Shown: positions 12,349-23,234 of the stretch, piece by piece
How positions within the stretch are numbered: the first letter of the stretch is position 1
How the letters are laid out: every line of letters starts with the position of its first letter
Assembly (NCBI GenBank): GCA_017893485.1
Contig: CM030363.1
Location: 111,719,073-111,783,072, forward strand
Reading direction: 5' to 3'
Source of the DNA: Hemerocallis citrina
Taxonomy: Eukaryota; Streptophyta; Magnoliopsida; Asparagales; Asphodelaceae
DNA length: 64,000 nt
Notes under the pieces: model-generated
The model's input: only the letters and a program-made list of their open reading frames with translations
Told to the model about the DNA's origin: nothing
The model's database searches: none
Made by a program: the position numbers and the translations under genes

Positions 12349-12359
12349 GCTCTATAAGA
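12349..12359 (+). promoter_or_regulatory. Candidate promoter of the antisense gene in B
   Basis: CTCTATAAGAC lies about 170 bp upstream of the ATG at 12525 and is followed by pyrimidine-rich sequence typical of a plant 5' leader. The equivalent gene in element A has a TATATA box about 145 bp upstream of its ATG. The matching position in two diverged elements supports a real promoter running opposite to the element. Confidence 0.55.
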
Positions 12360-12524
12360 CTCCACCCCCCGCTCATTTTTCACTTCTCCAAGTTTTTTAC
12401 TCATGCAGTGATTTTCTACTATCGAGAGTTCCCGGTGATCATCGACTATTTTCCGGTGAATATTCCGACCGCAGCTGTTACTTCAAGGTAACTTATACTT
12501 AGTTTATTTCAAGTATATAAAAAA

Positions 12525-14629
12525 ATGTCTCTTTCCCCTGTTTCGGAGCCCTCCTCCTCGGCTGGCGAAGCACCATCTCCGAGTCTGAGAGCTCGCACCG
12601 ACAAGGGCAAGAGGGTATCTGGTCGAGACACAATCGTGGAAGATACGAAATGTATGGGGGAGTTCGGCAGATTGCCAGGGGCGGTGACAGGACTCCATAG
12701 GGTTTGGGAGCTTCCAGAGGAGCATGTTGAGCGCATAGTTCATGGGAGGGGGTGAACCTTCGAGGAGAATATGGCAAGAGATACCTCGGAGGCAGACGAC
12801 ACGGTTTCTATCCTCAACAAGGTGGACCTGGCAGCGATCCGCGATTGCTTCCAAATCCCAGAGCAGTATGAACTGATGCTGCCGGGCCCCAGAGTCAGGG
12901 CCAATTCGCCGATGCCAGTAAACATGTGTTTCTGGCCGGTCGATGCCTTCATCGCTGGGGCACGGCTCCCTCTCCACCCGTTCGTAATTTAGGTACTTAG
13001 GTTGTTTGGGGTCAGCCCCATTCAACTTATGCCAAATGCGTGGAGAGTCATCAATGGGTTCGTGCTCCACTACCAGACAGCCGAGGTCGAGTCGGAGTTA
13101 AGGGTGCTCCGGATGCTTTACCGGCTCCACCAGCAGAATCGGTTTGAGTTCCGATATTATTTGGCCCCGAGGCATGGCGCTCGGCTCGTTATCTGCCCTG
13201 ACTGCAAAAAGCATTGGCGCGACAAGTACTTCATAGTGCGGAGTCGCGAGGCGTGGCCCATTCCCTCTGGCTAGGTGGAGGAGGTGACGAAGCAAGTGAG
13301 GGAGTTGCCAGTGCTCCATCCCATGGAAGAAGCTGCAGTTCTGGTTCTTCTCGACCGACCCCAGTTTGACTGGCGAGATCTGACCGAAGACGTTCTCTTC
13401 AGGGGAGGGCTCTGCCACGTAGATCTTAGTACGCGGCTTTATCTGTGTTTTCCTTTTGTCCTTTTTATTTTGCTTGATCATAACTTGAGTTTTAAACCAT
13501 CTCTCTTGATGCAGAGACTATGGACTACGACGCGGTGCTAGCGCAGAGGGCCGCCCTCGGGAGCAAGGTGCCAAAGAAGCGCAAGAGGGTCGCAACCAAG
13601 CTGACCGCTCCGAAGGCTCAGAAGGTCGCCAGTGCCTCCAAGGAGGTGGAGGCGCCGGCGGCCGTGACCCCAAGCCGGGCTCCGGCAGCAACCTCGGCAT
13701 CAGCCGAGGTAGGCGAGTTCCCGATTGCCACTGCACTCGGGATGGAGGTGCCCCAGCTGACGGTGGATGCCGAGGTACTGCTCACGGAGGAGCACAAGAA
13801 GATCTATGTTCCGGACTGGCAGGTTCGGAAATTCGACGGATTTCTTGGCAAATCGACATCGAGCATGCAGGCGGTGAAGCACCTGGCGACAACGAAAGAT
13901 CGAGCCGTTATGGACGCTGGAAGCACAAACGACGATGCCCTCGAGATCGCACGCTCGGTGGTATCGGTGAGTGTCGATTTCCCCTTTATAGGTAACTTGC
14001 ATGTTGGATTTTCTAACTTCTTTTGTTTTTCTGTTGTTCGACTGCAGATAACCATCCCCTTCGGTCATCTCATGGAGAAGATGACGGAGCTGGAGAAGGA
14101 CCTCAAGAAGGAGGCTGATCGCGCTCAGGCTGAAAAAGCTCGCCTCGCCAATGAGCTCGACAAGCTGAAGGTCGAGGCGGAGGGGAAGGCGACAAGGCTC
14201 GAGTACCTTGAGGGCCTTGTCACGAAGCTCGAGGGCGATCTGCTTTGGTAGAGGGAGGAGTTGGCCAAGCAGTTGGCCGAGGCGGTGGAAGCCAAGGCTG
14301 CAGTGGTGAAGGGAGCTGAGGCGGCGACAATAGAGAAGGCACAGGGCTTCCTTGCCGTCAACATGGCCAAGGCGTATGCCCAGGCCATCGCGCAGGTGTT
14401 GGAGCGCTATCCTGAAGTCGATTGTTCCGGATGGTGCATTTTCCCCGGCCACGTCGATGGCTTCGACCCCGAGTCAGAAGGGGAAGAAGGGGATGATGAA
14501 GAGGATGCCAAGGTCGAGGTCGTCGGCGAGGTCCAGGGGTCAATGGTGACTCCGCTGGCAATGTTGGCACCTTCGGGAGAGTCCGACCCCGTCCAAACTC
14601 GTCGCCCCGAGAACGAGGTCGTCCCCTGA
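12525..14629 (+). pseudogene. B antisense gene, 5' part: Transposase_28-like (putative gypsy type transposon) protein
   Basis: The gene runs opposite to the element. Exon 1 starts at ATG 12525 and keeps one frame to about 13428, with stops at 12753, 12990 and 13272. It contains the family hallmark RLPLHPFV, then SPIQLMPNAWR and ICPDCKKHW. A likely intron (about 13429-13514, GT to AG) leads to exon 2, whose K/R-rich KVPKKRKRV looks like a nuclear localisation signal. A second intron at 13967-14047 (GTGAGT...CTGCAG) is 81 bp, a multiple of three. Exon 3 is a coiled coil (LEKDLKKEADRAQAEKARLANELDKL) with one TAG at 14249 and ends acidic at a TGA (14627-14629). Function is unknown; the family name does not prove transposase activity. 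Element A has a homologue. Confidence 0.75.
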
Positions 14630-14946
14630 CTTCTTCTTCTTTCTCTTTTGTTTTTATCCTTTGTACCTCTAAATGTATTGCCTAATTGCAGACTTGCCAC
14701 CGCATTTTTTGTGATGAATGAAAATATAACTTTTTGGGCTCGATCATGTGTTTCTTTTGGGAAAATCTTTTACAAATATTTTCTAGAAATTTGGCTAAGT
14801 GTTCACGCTACTCCGCCCAAAGCTTCGGCTGTGTGTGAACAAAAGATCAGTCTTTGCCATGTACACGCTTCCTTGCTCTGGAGTTGGGTGTGAACCAAAT
14901 TTTCCAATTTTTACTGAGCTTTTTCGTTGTTTGCCTCAAATTTTCA
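14630..14946 (+). other. B antisense gene: AT-rich spacer or intron
   Basis: This T-rich sequence ends in a polypyrimidine run and CAG at about 14947, like a 3' splice site. No coding similarity was seen. It may be an intron joining the two halves of the antisense gene, or the 3' UTR of the first part. Confidence 0.4.
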
Positions 14947-15862
14947 GCTCACCGAGGTGACCCAGCTCGTCGCACCAACGCAGGGGAGGAGCTACGTTCC
15001 GAGGTCGGTTTAGGGGCGACGAGGTTGTGTCTGACTAGGTGCCGAGAGCGCCTTTATGAAGTTGAGTTGGGGTTGCGCAGGGCTGAAAGTGAGCAAAATC
15101 ATCTGCAACTGATTGTCGGTCGGCGAGACACCGAGATTCGGCATCTGGAAGGCAGGCTTGCTGAGATGGCCCCCGTAGACGAGAATGATGGCTCGTCAAC
15201 AGCTTTCACTCTTGGCCTGAGGCTTAAGTGCCTTCGACACTCGTTGTCGAAGATGACAACGGAGAGACGATCTGCTCGCTGAGATTCACCACCTACAGAT
15301 AGTGGAGGAAGAGCTCCTGGCAGAGGAAGAGGAATTGACTGTGGCGGTGGGCAAGTTAATGGTCGAACGCGATGAGCTGTCGGCAGAGGTCGACGCGTTG
15401 AAGAGGGCCACGGTAGACAAGAGTATCGAGGTTACTCAACTCTGCCAAATTATTGCCAGTAGTCCTGGTGTCGCGAGATCCGCTATGCCCCCTCACTACG
15501 AGGTAGCCGTGAAGGACGATTCTCTGAAATAACGCATAGTCGAGCTGGAGGCGGAAGTCGCTCGCCTCAAACCTCATTCGGGACCAATCAATGTCAGAAG
15601 CACTTTGTGCACCCGCGAAGAAAGTGAGCAAGATATCTCGTTTTACTAGCTTGCGACCCGTCCGCCTGTGGTTCGACAAAGTCCGAGCGATGCCCAAAGT
15701 GGTGTGGCTGTGTCGTCGAGTGGGGCTTCCGCTGGCGCGACTATCAGGAGTAGCGCCGAAGATACGTCCCAGTTCGCCGGTCTAGGGATGAGTTCCAAGG
15801 TTCGGCACCGCCGTCCACGGGTATCTTTAAAGCGGAATATCCCTGTGCCTAGGAGGCTTTGA
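14947..15862 (+). pseudogene. B antisense gene, 3' part: coiled-coil protein remnant
   Basis: Broken frames (to 15282, 15302-15532 and 15668-15862) encode Glu/Arg/Leu-rich heptads such as RRDTEIRHLEGRLAEM and VERDELSAEVDALKRA, followed by a basic tail. Element A has a comparable helical region at 38250-38852 on its antisense strand. It could be the last exons of the Transposase_28-like gene or a separate protein. There is no recognisable catalytic motif. A TATATAAA-like word at about 16014 lies in the probable 3' region. Confidence 0.5.
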
Positions 15863-16089
15863 AGCTCTTCTTGTTTCCCCAGTGTCGTATTTCGTCCAAG
15901 TATTACGAGGTGACTTTGTAGTTTTGGCTTCTCAACTCTTGTAATTCCATTATAGAGAAAAGTATCGTGACCTGTAATTTTGTAGTACTATTTTGTACTA
16001 TCTTCTCGAATTTTGTATATAAAGTGAGGCTTTTTCCCTTCTTGGACTTGTGTGCTTTGTTAGCCTTGTTGTTGTATTGCATAAAAAGG

Positions 16090-16820
16090 GCGGTCCACTT
16101 TTAGCTGGCTTAAGAGCGAGGTACGGAGGTAGTGCCGAGCCACGCTTCGAACCCCTAACTCGCAAATTGTAAGAGAAGGCAATTTCTTATAGTGGAGAGC
16201 AGCCTTTTGAAGAATTACTTCAACTTTAAACGCACCATAAGAACCAAAGGTTAGCTCTTCCAAAGTACTCTTCTCCCATGTCTAGTCTGGTCATAGAAAC
16301 TTCGTTGGTTATCCAGCCAAGTGGTTCGAACTTCAAATGCGTCGTTTGAAATGAGTTTCAATGGTTGTGGGAGCAATTCCGAATGGCAAACCACTTCTAG
16401 TTCGCTTAAGAGCGAGCTTGCGAAGCGGTGTCAAGCCAAGTATTGGACTCCGAACTCGTCGTTTGAAATGAGTTTCAACGGTTGTAGGAGCAATTCCGAA
16501 TGGCGAACCACTTCTAGCTCGCTTAAGAGCAAACCTGCGAAGCATAATCGAGCCAAGTTTTGGACTCCGAACTCGTCGTTTGAGTAAGTTTCAACGGTTG
16601 TGGGAGCAGTTCCGAATAGCGAACCACTTCACTCGCTTAAGAGCGAGCCTGCGAAGCGGAATCGAGCCAAGTTTTGGACTCCGAACACATCGTTTGAGTA
16701 AGTTTCAACAGTCGTGGGAGCAGTTCCGAATGGTGAATCACTTCTAGCTCGCTTAAGAGCGAGCCTGCGAAGTGGAATCGAGCCAAGTTTTGGACTCCGA
16801 ACACGTCGTTTGAGTAAGAG
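16090..16820. repeat. B first tandem array (about 110-120 bp units)
   Basis: Four clear units (16330-16820) and one more diverged unit contain CGCTTAAGAGCGAGC and GAACTCGTCGTTTGAGTAAG. The marker CGCTTAAGAG recurs at about 16405, 16525, 16634 and 16752. CTCGCTTAAGAGCGAG can fold into a 6-bp stem with a TAAG loop. The array lies between the pol end (17011) and the antisense gene, mirroring the first array in element A. Confidence 0.85.
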
Positions 16821-17010
16821 CGATTAAAGGCCTTAAATAGAGAGATACAAATAATCACATGGAAAATATGGGAGAAAAGAAATTCTTTATTGATAACTAC
16901 TAATCGGCTGCTTCTGAGTTGCAAGCCATTATTACAATAAGAAAGTAAAGAAGTAAATACAAATAAAATGATAGGAATGGCTCGACATTTGAAGGTACTC
17001 GGAGAGGCGT

Positions 17011-17658
17011 TTAGGCGCTCTCTTGGTACTTCAGTAAATGGTCGGCAGTCCAAGTTCTGGGTATCTCTCTGCCTTCAAGGTCCTCTAGACGATACACTCC
17101 GGGACGGACTACCTTGGAAACTTTGTACGGTCCTTCCCAATTCGGAGCTAGCTTACTCTTTTGACTAAGGAGCGAGATAGCTACCTTTCTGAGGACCAAG
17201 TCCCCTTCCTTGAGATCTGTGGGATGAACCCTTTTGTTGTAGGCCTGCTCAATCCTTCTCCGATAATTTTGCTGGCAAATAGAAGCTCTTTCACGGAGCT
17301 CATCAATCAGGTCCAAGCTTGCTTGGAGTTCTCTGGCATTCTGCTCTTCTTCATAGGCCATAAGGCAAGGAGATGGTAGACCGACTTCCAAGGGGATCAC
17401 AGCCTCGGACCCATAGGTGAGATTGAATGGTGACTCTCCTGTGGGGGTCCGTTTTGTAGTACAGTAGTTCCACAATACGTTGGGAAGCTGTTCCGCCCAT
17501 AAGCCTTTGGCCGACTTATCTAGCCTTTTCTTAATGCCGAAGAGAATCTGTCTGTTGGCATTCTCCACTTGACCATTGGACTGAGGATGGGAGACGGAAG
17601 AGAAATGTTGCTGGATGTTGAGGTCTTCACATTAAGATTGAAAAGCTGCTCCTGTAAA
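17011..17658 (-). pseudogene. B integrase, C-terminal half
   Basis: The frame carries the catalytic Glu region (VENANRQILFGIKKRL), then WAEQLPNVLWNYCTTKRT, AVIPLEVGLPSP and the GPY/F-type tail (LAPNWEGPYKVSKVVRPG, YRLEDLEG), ending near 17011. It is out of frame with the upstream integrase part: stops and a shift lie between 17569 and 17660. The ATG-like start at 17568 is not biological; this is the middle of Pol. It is similar throughout to element A at 3-401. Confidence 0.88.
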
Positions 17659-19138
17659 CTATGTTCCGTTATCTGTTATGAGGACCCGAGGTACGCCGAA
17701 TCTACAGATCATATTTTTCCAAAAGAACTGCAGCACTTTGTTCTCTGTAATCGTAGCCAATGGCTCGGCCTCTATCCATTTAGAGATGTAGTCGATCGCC
17801 ACGACTAAGAATTTGAGCTGACCCGGAGCTGGTGAAAATGGACCTAGCAAATCCATCCCCCACATCACGAAGGGAACCGGACTTGAGAGTGATGTGAGTT
17901 GTGTTTGGAGTAGACGGAAAATGTTGGAGAACTGCTGACAAGGGCTGCATCGCCGAACAAGTTGCTCGGCGCCTCGAAGTAGGGTAGGCCAAGAATACCC
18001 ATAGTTCAACACTTTCCTGGCGAGGGACCTCGACCCTAAATGGGCTCCACCTACACCTTCGTGGATTTCTTGCAAGGCATAAGCGGCTTCTTCTGGGGAG
18101 AGGCATCTCAAGTAGGGTCTGCCATCTACTTGGGTGTAGGAGCATTTGTACAAGACTCCTTCAACAAGGATGTACTGCTCCGCTCTCGTTCGGACTCGAC
18201 GAGCTTCTTTAGGGTCTCCAGGGAGGAGCCCATCCCTGAGGAATTCTATCAAAGGTTTCATCCAGTTATCCTGAAGTTGGACGGGCAGCGACTCCATCGA
18301 GTCGGGGGCTTCTTCTTCTATGCTTGGTCTTAGGAGTACTTCAATCAGGACGATCTGCTCGAGACCTTGAAGGGATGAGGAGGCCAATTTGGAGAGGGCA
18401 TCTGCTTGGAAATTTTCTTCTCTAGGGATCTGCTGGATCAGTGCCTCTTCGAATGAAGCCATGAGACTTTGGACCTTGGCTAGGTACTTAACCATTCGGT
18501 CGTCTTGCGCTTCGTACTCCCCTAAGACTTGATTCACCACCAGCTGCGAATCGCTGAATATTCGGAGACGTTGTGCCCCTGCTTTGCGTGCCATACCCAG
18601 GCCGGCTATAAGCGCTTCATATTCAGCTTCGTTGTTAGAGGCCTTAAAGTTGATGTGGAGGGAGTATTGGAGAACGAAGTCATCTGGGCCTGCCAGAATG
18701 ACCCCGGCTCCGCTCCCTTCAATGCAAGAGGACCCATCTACATATACTGTCCAGATAGGAAGCCCGTTCGCTGCTTGACTGACCTCTGGGATGGTGCTCT
18801 TAATAATAAATTCAGCTAAGGCTTGAGCCATGATAGCGGTCTGAGGCTGGTAAGATATGTCATGCTGACTCAGCTCGATCGACCATTTCATCAGATGCCC
18901 GAAGGTCTCGGGCTTGTGTAGAACTTGCTTAAGCTGCTGATCGGTAAGGACGACCACCGAGTGGGATTGAAAATAAGGGCGGAGCTTCCTGGCTGCCACA
19001 ACCAAGGCGTATGCTATCTTCTCCAATCTTGGATAGCAGAGCTCGGCATCCCGAAGTACCTTGCTCATGTAATAGATAGGCTTCTGAGCCTTGTCTTCTT
19101 CCCTCACTAGTACAGCGTTGAGGGTTTGCTCGGAGGCA
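17659..19138 (-). pseudogene. B Pol: retroviral-type RNase H, second (archaeal-like) RNase H, and integrase N-terminal half
   Basis: In order on the minus strand, the frame holds the end of the RT-linked RNase H (QKPIYYMSKVLRDAELCYPRLEKIAYALV), then a second RNase H (WTVYVDGSSCIEGSGAGVIL, NNEAEYEALIAGL, RIFSDSQLVVNQV, ADALSKLAS) with the Asp, Glu and Asp residues of that fold. Next come the integrase zinc region (HLG...CSPCQQ) and the core with MDLLGPF and ITDNG. A second, archaeal-like RNase H is a known feature of the Tat lineage. The residues before LVASEQTLN come from insertion C, not from Pol. The frame stops at 17659. Confidence 0.9.
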
Positions 19139-20649
19139 ACTAGTGTAACGCCCCGAATCCCAAATACACTGAATTCGATATGTTCTACAGGATCTTTCCA
19201 CTTCATTTAGTACAATTTTACAAGGAAATTTGAACTTTTCACTTTACATCAGAGTTACAATAAAATATTACACTTTACATTGCACAGCGGAAGTAAAATT
19301 TACAACAATTAAATAAATGTACAACAACATGGTATAATCTTTAAGCATCCGTTCCTCTTTAACCTTTAATATGTCATTTACCTGCATATAAGACTGTGGG
19401 TACGTCAGTTTATTCAACCGACGAACATTATACACAGCCATCCTCTCTATGCCAGAAATAGTATAACTTATTTTCCATATTTAGCAAACACAAACTTGTC
19501 ACATATCAAACTGAAGGGACTACCCTATTGATGTCATGTTGTGATTGTGCACTTAGTCCTTAATGCAGTTATTTATGTTACATGACACTAATGCACACTT
19601 GTTCGGATTCTATGCATCCCATACTACATAGGTCCGAGGGCAAGCCTCTTAATCGTTCTTCATCTTTGTAGGGTTCAATCCCTCGCCATGACTTAATCTA
19701 TTACTGTAACTACGATGAGTATCCTAGATGATCTGAGTACAAGCACGTGCACCGGACCCTGGAGGGGAATTCCACGCCATGTCTTGACTCATCAAGCATG
19801 CATTCTGTGGCAATTCAGCCTCCTCCCTGAACATGATCCTCTTGCAGTCACCAAACATCCCATAAGCGTGGCTAAAGTCTGATCATTACTGAGTTGTGCC
19901 CACGCCATGTCTTGACTCATCAAGCATGCATTCTGTGGCTCACACACCCGCACCGTAAACTCTAGTTCTCATACTCGTGTTTTCTCTCACTTTCATCACG
20001 TCTTCACTATGCACTATTCTTAATTTAATAGAATCATGAATAAAATCAAAGCTCTAGAGTTAGCCTCTCCACTAAACCGGACTTATTCATTTATTCAAAC
20101 ATGACCAACCTTGGTCTTTCATTTCTTTCCAAATGCCGGGGGAGACTTAGCTACTCTTTTTTTTCAATTCCAATTCACAATTTCTAAATTGAGCATTTCC
20201 AACTCATAAATTCATTTTCATAATCATAACAGATTTCTTTTTCTTATAGCATGATCTCTGAATTGTTCAATAGTCCATAATCATACATGGAATTATATAC
20301 TTCATCAATTATCAACTTCACATTAAAATTCACATCACTACGAATATTCATATTAATATCTTTCACACTATTCACATATGAGAATAATTCACATCCATCA
20401 CATAATATAATTTCTTACATTAACCTTCCAATCCTTCATTTCAAGTTCTTTTGCAAGTTATAATTTTCACACAAAAAAATATACATATAGAACCATAGTT
20501 CTATTTACACATTTTATTCTCAAATCATACTTTATTTCATGAAAATAATTCCCAGATTATTTTTATAAAGTCCTACATATTTTTAGAAGAATAGTCATAT
20601 TTTTCTCATAATTTTTTGATAACTAAAACACCCAAAAATATATTTTTTT

Positions 20650-20735
20650 TCAATCTTGCCGAGAGCAAGATTCGAACCCAACACCACAGAGAACACAGCC
20701 GAAGCACAGACCACTAGGCCGAAGGCTGCTGTCGT
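20650..20735 (-). other. tRNA-like / SINE-like unit 1 inside C
   Basis: On the minus strand there is an A-box-like CGGCCTAGTGG (complement of 20711-20721) and a B-box-like GGTTCGAATCT (20668-20678), 32 bp apart, then an A-run. The spacing and order fit an internal RNA polymerase III promoter of a tRNA or tRNA-derived SINE. I could not fold a complete cloverleaf with a plausible anticodon arm, so it is not called a tRNA gene. Confidence 0.45.
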
Positions 20736-20811
20736 TAGAAGAAAGCGCTGAGAGCACTAAATGCTCTCGGCCGCTATTCTTTCATTTCGTGTCAAAAATA
20801 CAAAAAGTATG

Positions 20812-20900
20812 ATACTAAGGGGATTCGAACCAGTGACTCACCGACCCACTGTAGTGATTAGGATCGTGCCGACCACTTGAGCTATACGCTCAAGTTGTCG
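20812..20900 (-). other. tRNA-like / SINE-like unit 2 inside C
   Basis: On the minus strand there is a full-match A box TAGCTCAAGTGG (20873-20884) and a full-match B box GGTTCGAATCC (20821-20831), about 41 bp apart, followed by T-runs near 20800 that could terminate Pol III. It has the same orientation as unit 1, about 150 bp upstream of it. It may be a degraded tRNA pseudogene or the head of a SINE. No acceptor stem was identified. Confidence 0.5.
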
Positions 20901-22373
20901 TAATTCCAACAGTAGTCTAGTTAAATCTATTCTCTTTGTTATTTAAAACATTTCGATGTTCAACGAATTTTCATTTCAATTTGCTTTTATAGAATTTACT
21001 GTAAATTTCCAGATTGACTATTCTCAGCATAAATTATACTCCAGTATAATAAGGAATAATTTTTTCAATAATTAATACATATTTTCATACAACTAATTCG
21101 AAATATGAACTATCACTACCACATTTTCTTCTCTTTTCGACATTTCTTAGCAATTAGCATTCTAATCTCTTTATCAACAAATTTCACATTAATTCTCTGT
21201 CTTTAATCATTTACCCAACATACAAACTCATATTTTAAATTATTCATGCCCACATTAACACAAAAGATCCATTTAACACATGAAATAGTATTATCAGTCT
21301 ACTAACTTTTGTATGTAATTCTTGATGGTAATAAATGTATTTTCTTCAATCAATCCATGGTCCTAATCAATTCACATACAACTTAAATAATAGAACCACA
21401 TACAAATTTGCATATCCACATTTCAATCATTCAATAAGTTATTTTTCCTAATTAAAGTGTACTCTTCTTAATCTTTTTCATGCTTCATTCATTCATTTCT
21501 AACATGCATTTCTAATTTAGAAATATGGAGAATTTACCCACCTTATTGGAGAGAAAAATACAACTAGCAACCTCCTAGACGAATGTCCTTGCAAACAAAT
21601 GCTCCTCCTCCTTGTACACGCGCGCACAAGCCTCCAAGCACACAACCGAGAGCTCCCCTTCTTGATGAAACCGGCCTCCCCTCCTTGTTGCAAGCACACT
21701 CCCACACACAACTCAATCTTTTAACTCACAAAATAACTACTAGATAAAGTATTTTAGACTATAGATTTGGAGGAATTATTTAGCACAAGAATAACTAGCC
21801 ATGGAGAGGGGGTATTTATACTAAAAATCAAGGAGAATGGATGGCTAAGATTGAAGTAGGAGTTAGGATTAAATGGTTGAAATTTAAGGGAGAGTTATAC
21901 TAACCACCCATAATCAAGTAACCACCACACCACGATCCCACTCACATTTTTGGGTTTCCCTCCAAAGAAGCAATCCGACAAAGCATGGGGAGTGCACTTT
22001 GCACGTGTACGTGCAATGCACGTGCATGCATTTGCCTCCAAAAATTTGTACATTTTATTTTATATAAAAATAAACTTTAATTTTGTATTCTACATTACAA
22101 GTCATATTTAAAAATAAATTAACTCATGGGCTTTAGTTTATTGGCCAAAATAATTATTATAAAATAATAAATTAAATTAACTTTGGGCTTTTAAAAGAAA
22201 AGGCTTTTTGTCTAATTGAAAGAAGGCTTTGTAAAAATAATTAAAAACACATATTTTTAAAAAAAAATCTATACTCATCATGATGAAAATATTTACCAAA
22301 AATATTGCACGTGCACACTACGTGCAAAATAAATAATTTTTCATAAATTGAAAAATCAGGGCATTACAGCTAG

Positions 22374-23234
22374 GTAGAGGTAGAGTGTTTTCCCGGGGAT
22401 AGGCTTGCTGAGGAGAGGGGGATTGACTAGATAGGCCTTTAGCTGATCGAACGATTCTTGCTGCTGTTGGCCCCACTTGAAGCCCTTAGCCCCCCTGAGG
22501 GCCTTAAAGAAAGGAAGACGCTTTTCTCCGGACCTTGACAGGAAGCGCCCTATGGCCACGAGGTGCCCTGTAAGTTTCTGAACCTCTTTCACACTTGTAG
22601 GGGGTGCCATGTCCATTATGGCTTTGATCTTCTCGAGGTTGGCTTCGATTCCTCTTTGGCTGACCATGAAGCCTAGGAACTTTCCCAACGAGACTCCGAA
22701 TGCATACTTGTTCGGGTTGAGCCTCATATCATGCTTCCTCAACACATCGAATGCTTCTTGGAGATCGGCAACATGGTCGGCCCCACGGATGCTTTAAACT
22801 AACATATCATCAACATACACTTCCATGTTTCGACCGATCTGGTTTTAAAAGACCTTATTGACTAGGCGCTGGTAGGTGGCACCGGTATTTTTCAGCCCGA
22901 AGGGCATTACCCTGTAGCAATAGAGCCCTTGATCAGTGATGAAGGAGGTCTTTGGGATATCCGGGGGGAACATTCTAATTTGATTGTATCCGGAGAAGGC
23001 ATCCATAAAGCTCAGCAGCTCATGGCCCAAAGTAGCATCGATCAGGGTGTCGATGCTGGGAAGAAGGAAAGGATCCTTTGGGCATGCTTTGTTCAGGTCC
23101 GTGAAGTTGATGCAAATTCTCTAGCCCCCGTTGGCCTTCTTAACCATAACAACATTGGAGAGCCATTCGGGATAGTTGACTTCTTGTATGAATCGTGCCT
23201 TGAGGAGCTTGTCCACTTCTTCCTTTATAGCTTA
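22374..23234 (-). pseudogene. B Pol: reverse transcriptase
   Basis: Minus-strand pieces in one frame show classic RT blocks: FMDAFSGYNQI, RVMPFGLKNTGATYQRLVNKVF, then a YVDD active-site motif near 22820, LNPNKYAFGVSLGKFLGF, and the connection region to KTLYLYL where C is inserted. RT copies the RNA into cDNA. Adjacent TAG and TAA codons break the frame near 23235, and other stops lie near 22850 and 22797. The frame is shared with the protease ORF upstream, so point nonsense mutations, not shifts, are the main damage. Confidence 0.9.

Larger units (their letters stand above)
19144..22368 (-). mobile_element. C: solo LTR (3.2 kb) in B pol, minus orientation
   Basis: It begins TGTAACGCCCCGAATCC and ends AGGGCATTACA, with target duplications ACTAG (19139-19143) and GCTAG (22369-22373). 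It splits the B reading frame at the RT/RNase H junction. No coding domain, primer site or internal repeat pair was seen, so it is a solo LTR. On the minus strand its ends (TGTAATGCCC...GGGGCGTTACA) resemble the E1, D and F LTRs, suggesting a Tekay-like parent. A minus-strand TATA box (GTATAAATACC) lies near 21810, and an AAGGTGGGTAAAT donor-like motif at 21531-21544. CACGTG boxes cluster at 21995-22025 and 22308-22324. Confidence 0.85.

Noticed and set aside
13700..14452. 250-codon minus-strand ORF
   Set aside because: Shadow of the antisense gene on the + strand, whose frame has domain similarity, intron signals and coiled-coil content.
20821..20884. A true tRNA gene
   Set aside because: A and B boxes are present but no complete acceptor stem or anticodon arm could be seen.
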